Origin: Peptoniphilus sp.
GTDB taxonomy: Bacteria; Bacillota; Clostridia; Tissierellales; Peptoniphilaceae
NCBI RefSeq assembly: GCF_022767005.1
Contig: NZ_JALEOV010000045.1
Coordinates: 1-54,288 of the forward strand
DNA: 54,288 nucleotides
Direction of reading: 5' to 3'
The notes beneath the pieces were generated by a model. That model was not told where the DNA came from. It made no database searches and worked only from the letters and a program-made list of their open reading frames with translations. Every line of letters starts with the position of its first letter. Positions within the stretch are counted from its first letter, which is position 1. The position numbers and the translations under genes were made by a program. Positions 51,073 through 54,288 of this stretch are shown here, piece by piece.

Positions 51073-52591
51073 TTTTACCTCCTGCCATGTACAGTCCTAC
51101 TTCACTCTCATTAGTATCCTTTGCATCAAAAGTTTTTAAAATTTTGCCATTATATATTACAGAAATTCTATCTGATAACGCCATGATTTCGTCAAGTTCA
51201 AAGGATATTAGAAGCACTGCCTTGCCCTTGTTCCTTTGATTAATCAAAAAGTTTCTAATATATTCAATAGCACCAACATCAAGACCTCTAGTAGGTTGCG
51301 CCGAGATTAACAAATCTGGGTCATCAGAAATCTCCCTAGCTAAAATTACCTTTTGTTGATTTCCACCAGAAAGTTCTCCCGCAAGTCTTTTAATATTTCT
51401 AGGTCTAATGTCGTAATCATCTTCAAGCTTTGTCGCATATTTCTCAATATTTTTAAAATTTAAAATTCCATTTTTAGAGTATTTGTCTTTATAATAATTT
51501 TTTAAAATAATATTTTCTGCAACGCTAAAATTTAGGACTAAACCACGAAGTTGTCTATCTTCAGGAATTGAATTAATGCCCTTTTCAATAATTTCCCTTG
51601 GACTTTTATTTATAATTTCATCGCCCTTAAAAAGAATTGAACCACTTTCAGCTGCTTTAAGTCCTGTAAGAGTTTCAATCAGTTCAGATTGACCATTGCC
51701 ATCTACACCAGCTATGCCATGGATTTCTCCCGCTCTTACATCTAAATCAAGGTCATCTAGCTTTTTTACATTTCTAAAATCCCTTGCACACAATTTTTTA
51801 ATTTCTAAAATAGTTTCTCCAGCCTTTACATCACTTTTATTAACATCAAGATGAACAGTCCTACCAACCATCATGTCCGCAAGTTCAGACTCACTTACAT
51901 CAGAAACATTTACAGTTTTTATTTTTTTGCCACGTCTAATTATAGTACACCTATGTGCCATTTGTTTAATTTCCCTTAATTTGTGAGTGATAATTATAAT
52001 TGACTTGCCCTCTTTAGAAAGATTTTTAATAATTTCAATAAGTTCAGTTATTTCTTGAGGCGTCAAAACAGCTGTTGGCTCGTCAAAAATCAAAATATCA
52101 GCACCTCTATAAAGCACCTTTAAAATTTCAACTTTTTGTTGAGTACCAACAGTGATATCTTCAATTTTAGCATCGGGATCAATTTTAAAACCATACCTTT
52201 CAGAAAGAGCAATAACATCTTCCCTAGCTTTTTTTATATCTACCTTAATTCCATTCATAGGTTCCATTCCAAGTACAATATTTTCAACCACAGTAAAGGG
52301 TTCGATTAACATAAAATGCTGATGAACCATTCCTAGTCCTGCTTTTATTGCGTCATTTGGATCCTTAAATTCTTTTTTCTCGTTATTTATATAAATTTCA
52401 CCTGATGTAGGAGAACTCAAGCCGTAAAGCATATTCATAAGAGTAGTTTTTCCAGCACCATTTTCTCCAAGAAGAGAATGAATTTCACCTCTTCTAATAT
52501 CAAGATCGATACCGTCGTTTGCAATGAAATCTCCAAATTTTTTTGTGATATTCTTCATGCGAACGACTAAATCTTTATTATCAATTTCCAA
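51059..52591 (-). CDS. nupO: ABC transporter ATP-binding protein, tandem domains (NupO/YufO-like)
   Basis: A 510-residue protein with two ATP-binding domains, as in sugar- and nucleoside-type CUT2 importers. The first has Walker A LLGENGAGKTTL, the signature region VGTQQKVEILK and Walker B ILIFDEPTAVLT; the second is degenerate at Walker A (GIAGVDGNGQSEL) with LSGGNQQKVILAREI and LISAQPTRGLDV. Start is TTG (52591) with AAAGGAG upstream; an ATG 33 nt further on lacks a ribosome site. It is separated from bmpA by an attenuator-like hairpin. Confidence 0.94.
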   Translation of the reverse strand: MEIDNKDLVVRMKNITKKFGDFIANDGIDLDIRRGEIHSLLGENGAGKTTLMNMLYGLSSPTSGEIYINNEKKEFKDPNDAIKAGLGMVHQHFMLIEPFTVVENIVLGMEPMNGIKVDIKKAREDVIALSERYGFKIDPDAKIEDITVGTQQKVEILKVLYRGADILIFDEPTAVLTPQEITELIEIIKNLSKEGKSIIIITHKLREIKQMAHRCTIIRRGKKIKTVNVSDVSESELADMMVGRTVHLDVNKSDVKAGETILEIKKLCARDFRNVKKLDDLDLDVRAGEIHGIAGVDGNGQSELIETLTGLKAAESGSILFKGDEIINKSPREIIEKGINSIPEDRQLRGLVLNFSVAENIILKNYYKDKYSKNGILNFKNIEKYATKLEDDYDIRPRNIKRLAGELSGGNQQKVILAREISDDPDLLISAQPTRGLDVGAIEYIRNFLINQRNKGKAVLLISFELDEIMALSDRISVIYNGKILKTFDAKDTNESEVGLYMAGGKNEEK

Positions 52592-52661
52592 GACAAACGC
52601 TCCTTTGTTATGTTTACTAAATTATACCAAAGATTTATAAAATTTAAAAATAAATTGTAAC

Positions 52662-52697
52662 AAAAAATCACCTCATTTATCAATGAGATGATTTTTT
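52662..52697 (-). terminator. Attenuator-like hairpin between bmpA and the transporter ATPase gene
   Basis: Minus strand AAAATCATCTCATT and AATGAGGTGATTTT form a 14-bp stem (one G-U) with a 4-nt loop and T-run. With no promoter seen in the remaining 70 nt, partial read-through would give more binding protein than membrane parts. Confidence 0.8.
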
Positions 52698-52715
52698 AAA
52701 TCTTTACCTATAAAA

Positions 52716-53813
52716 TTATTTATATTGTTCGTAAGTTTCTTTGTTGTAAGGAACTTTAATTTCGCCAGAAATAATCTTTTTAGTGATCTCATCAACCTTC
52801 TTTAAGATTTCTGGTTTAACATTTTTGTCAGAAGTTGGTGCAATGCCAACGGCTCCGTCATTAGCAAGACCTAGTTCAATAGTTTTTCCACCTTCGAACT
52901 TGCCTTCTTGCATATCTTTTACAACTTGATAAATAGCAACATCGCCATTTTTCATTGCAGAAGTTAATACATTTTCAGGAGCTCTATCGCTTTGGTCTCT
53001 GTCTACACCAATTGCCCATTTGCCAGCTTCTTTAGCAGCTTCAATAACGCCTTCTCCAGCTCCACCAGCTGCATGGAATACTACATCAGCTCCATTTTGG
53101 AACATTGTAGCAGTAATTGATTTACCCTTTTGAGCATCAGTGAAATTACCTACATATTGGCTAAGAATTTCAATATTAGTTCCCTTTTCCTTAGCTGCAT
53201 AATCAACGCCAGCTCTGTAACCATATTCAAATCCCCAAATAATATTACCTTCTTGTCCACCAACAAATCCAACTTTGTTAGTTTCAGAAGTCATACCAGC
53301 AATATAGCCAACTAAGAAAGATGGTTCTTGTGCCCTAAACATAATTCCAAGTAAGTTCTTTGGAGCTTCAACTTTTTCACCATCTTTTCCAGCAGTTACG
53401 TCTACGTCAACTATTGCATAATTAGTTTCAGGATACATTGCAGCAGCTTCAGCTATTGCATCGCCCATTTTAAAACCAGCACCAACAATTAAATTCTTTT
53501 CTTGGTCAGCAAAAGTTTCTAAATTTGGAGTATAGTCCTTAGTGTCCTTAGATTCAATGTATTCAGCTTTGACTCCAAGTTCTTTTTGAGCTTTTTGTAA
53601 TCCTTCCCATACACCTTGGTTAAAGGATTGGTCGTTAACTCCACCTTCGTCAGTTACAAATCCAACATTTACATCAGTAGTCTTAGCTTCTTCTGTAGTT
53701 TTTTTGTTAGTAGCGTTTGCATCTTTTTCTGCATCCTTTTTATTTCCGCCACCACAAGCAACAAGTGTCATTGCTAACAATAACACTGCGACTAAACTTA
53801 GTTTTTTCTTCAT
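52716..53813 (-). CDS. bmpA: BMP family lipoprotein, nucleoside-binding (BmpA/NupN/PnrA)
   Basis: A 365-residue substrate-binding lipoprotein: KKK basic start, lipobox LVAC (C20), a Lys/Asp/Thr linker, and a BMP domain with VGFVTDEGGVNDQSFNQGVWEGL, GFKMGDAIAEAA, GKSITATMFQNGADVVFHAAGGAGEGV and GVDRDQSDRAPENVLTSAMK. PnrA-type proteins bind purine nucleosides. Separated from its transporter genes by a hairpin, hence probably the most abundant product. AGGAGG precedes the ATG. Confidence 0.96.
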   Translation of the reverse strand: MKKKLSLVAVLLLAMTLVACGGGNKKDAEKDANATNKKTTEEAKTTDVNVGFVTDEGGVNDQSFNQGVWEGLQKAQKELGVKAEYIESKDTKDYTPNLETFADQEKNLIVGAGFKMGDAIAEAAAMYPETNYAIVDVDVTAGKDGEKVEAPKNLLGIMFRAQEPSFLVGYIAGMTSETNKVGFVGGQEGNIIWGFEYGYRAGVDYAAKEKGTNIEILSQYVGNFTDAQKGKSITATMFQNGADVVFHAAGGAGEGVIEAAKEAGKWAIGVDRDQSDRAPENVLTSAMKNGDVAIYQVVKDMQEGKFEGGKTIELGLANDGAVGIAPTSDKNVKPEILKKVDEITKKIISGEIKVPYNKETYEQYK

Positions 53814-53842
53814 AAAAAATCCTCCTATTGTTATTTAATTAA

Positions 53843-53871
53843 ATTATATATTATAACTAAAAGTATTTCAA
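53843..53871 (-). promoter_or_regulatory. Promoter of bmpA and the transporter operon
   Basis: Minus strand -35 TTGAAA (53866-53871), 17 bp, -10 TATAAT (53843-53848). A second TATAAT lies in the spacer. No riboswitch is seen between it and the ATG. Confidence 0.7.
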
Positions 53872-53907
53872 TTTTAATATAAGTTATAGCAATAAAAAAG
53901 TTTTCAT

Positions 53908-53935
53908 TAAAAAAAGCCCAACTTAGTTGAGCTTT
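53908..53935 (-). terminator. Terminator of the partial membrane-protein gene
   Basis: Minus strand AAAGCTCAAC and GTTGGGCTTT form a 10-bp stem (one G-U) with a 3-nt loop, followed by T5, some 15 nt past the stop at 53950. Confidence 0.88.
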
Positions 53936-53949
53936 AAATTTTAAAATTT

Positions 53950-54288
53950 TTAACCTATAAATACTCTTGGAATCATAAATAATACTACCGAAATTACAAA
54001 ATACATTAATAAAAATGCTACTGACTGTTTCAATTCTTTTATTCCAAAAGTTGCATCCTCATCTGCTGATAAAAATCTCGCTACTATTGATGCAATAAAT
54101 CCTAAAATTGGATATACAATTAGTACCCCAAGGTTACTTGTTCCCTTGTCCATAAATCTAAAGAAAGCAGGAATCATAATAAACAATGCCCCTAAATAAA
54201 TTGGGAAACTTCCCTTGTCTATCCAAATTAGCACAATTACGCCAAGTGTTAGCACTAAAAATACCACTGTTGCAATTGTGTTAATCAG
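53950..54288 (-). CDS. Partial hypothetical membrane protein
   Basis: At least 112 residues, open to the window edge, so the 5' end is missing. Four hydrophobic segments are visible: VVFLVLTLGVIVLIWI, FPIYLGALFIMIPAFFRF, LGVLIVYPILGFIASIVARF and SVAFLLMYFVISVVLFMIP. A GTG at 54267 is in frame but has no ribosome site, which supports a start beyond the window. I recognise no family. Confidence 0.55.
   Translation of the reverse strand: MINTIATVVFLVLTLGVIVLIWIDKGSFPIYLGALFIMIPAFFRFMDKGTSNLGVLIVYPILGFIASIVARFLSADEDATFGIKELKQSVAFLLMYFVISVVLFMIPRVFIG

Overview
The window is a stretch of bacterial chromosome of very low GC content (my estimate, about 30%, by eye) with ordinary, densely packed genes and strong AGGAGG-type ribosome binding sites. 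The gene set points to an anaerobic, Gram-positive-lineage amino-acid fermenter: a complete Rnf complex, a clostridial 2[4Fe-4S] ferredoxin, a giant acyl-CoA dehydratase activase, an M16C peptidase, TelA/XpaC, and a Bmp-type nucleoside ABC transporter. The class Tissierellia (Peptoniphilus/Anaerococcus relatives) is my best guess; this is inference from content only. I see no insertion sequence, prophage, CRISPR array or other mobile DNA. Most genes lie on the minus strand, as expected for one side of a replichore.

Layout. 1-6550: a DUF1275 membrane protein, then the minus-strand purine operon purC-purE-purM-purN-purH-purD. The operon is preceded by a strong promoter and a leader that carries a ykkC subtype-2b (PRPP) riboswitch, whose 3' part doubles as the 5' arm of an intrinsic terminator. 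6848-9887: the polyphosphate pair ppx-ppk. 10066-13748: an M16C metallopeptidase and an inositol-monophosphatase-family enzyme. 13856-15373: an unrecognised membrane-anchored protein with faint flavoprotein-fold signatures. 15441-18480: nitroreductase-tsaE-tsaB-rimI-tsaD (t6A tRNA modification). 18574-21359: two lipoproteins, one of them DUF3160. 21455-22027: xpt. 22125-27897: cca-glmM-degV-xpaC-telA. 27997-29446: two exported proteins. 29724-34001: the giant activase. 34289-34459: ferredoxin. 34727-36781: a Zn/Cd-type P1B ATPase. 37011-37268: three tRNA genes (Ser-GCU, a CAU tRNA, Phe-GAA). 37427-42638: a nicotinamidase-like hydrolase, sfsA, a GNAT, mgtE and a UvrD-family helicase. 42749-43543: a TM1586-type nitroreductase. 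43662-48703: rnfCDGEAB. 48999-53813: bmpA plus the nupOPQ-type transporter. 53950-end: a partial membrane protein.

How they fit together. Purine supply is a theme: de novo synthesis (pur operon, controlled by PRPP), base salvage (xpt, PRPP-consuming) and nucleoside import (bmpA-nupOPQ) are all present. Energy is the second: ferredoxin and Rnf couple reduced ferredoxin to an ion gradient, and a Rex-like palindrome sits on the rnf promoter. The best-supported notable element is the PRPP riboswitch. The most open questions are the 13856-15373 protein, the orphan giant activase, the lipoprotein pair at 18574-21359, and the altered glycine in the flavinylation motifs of both RnfD and RnfG.
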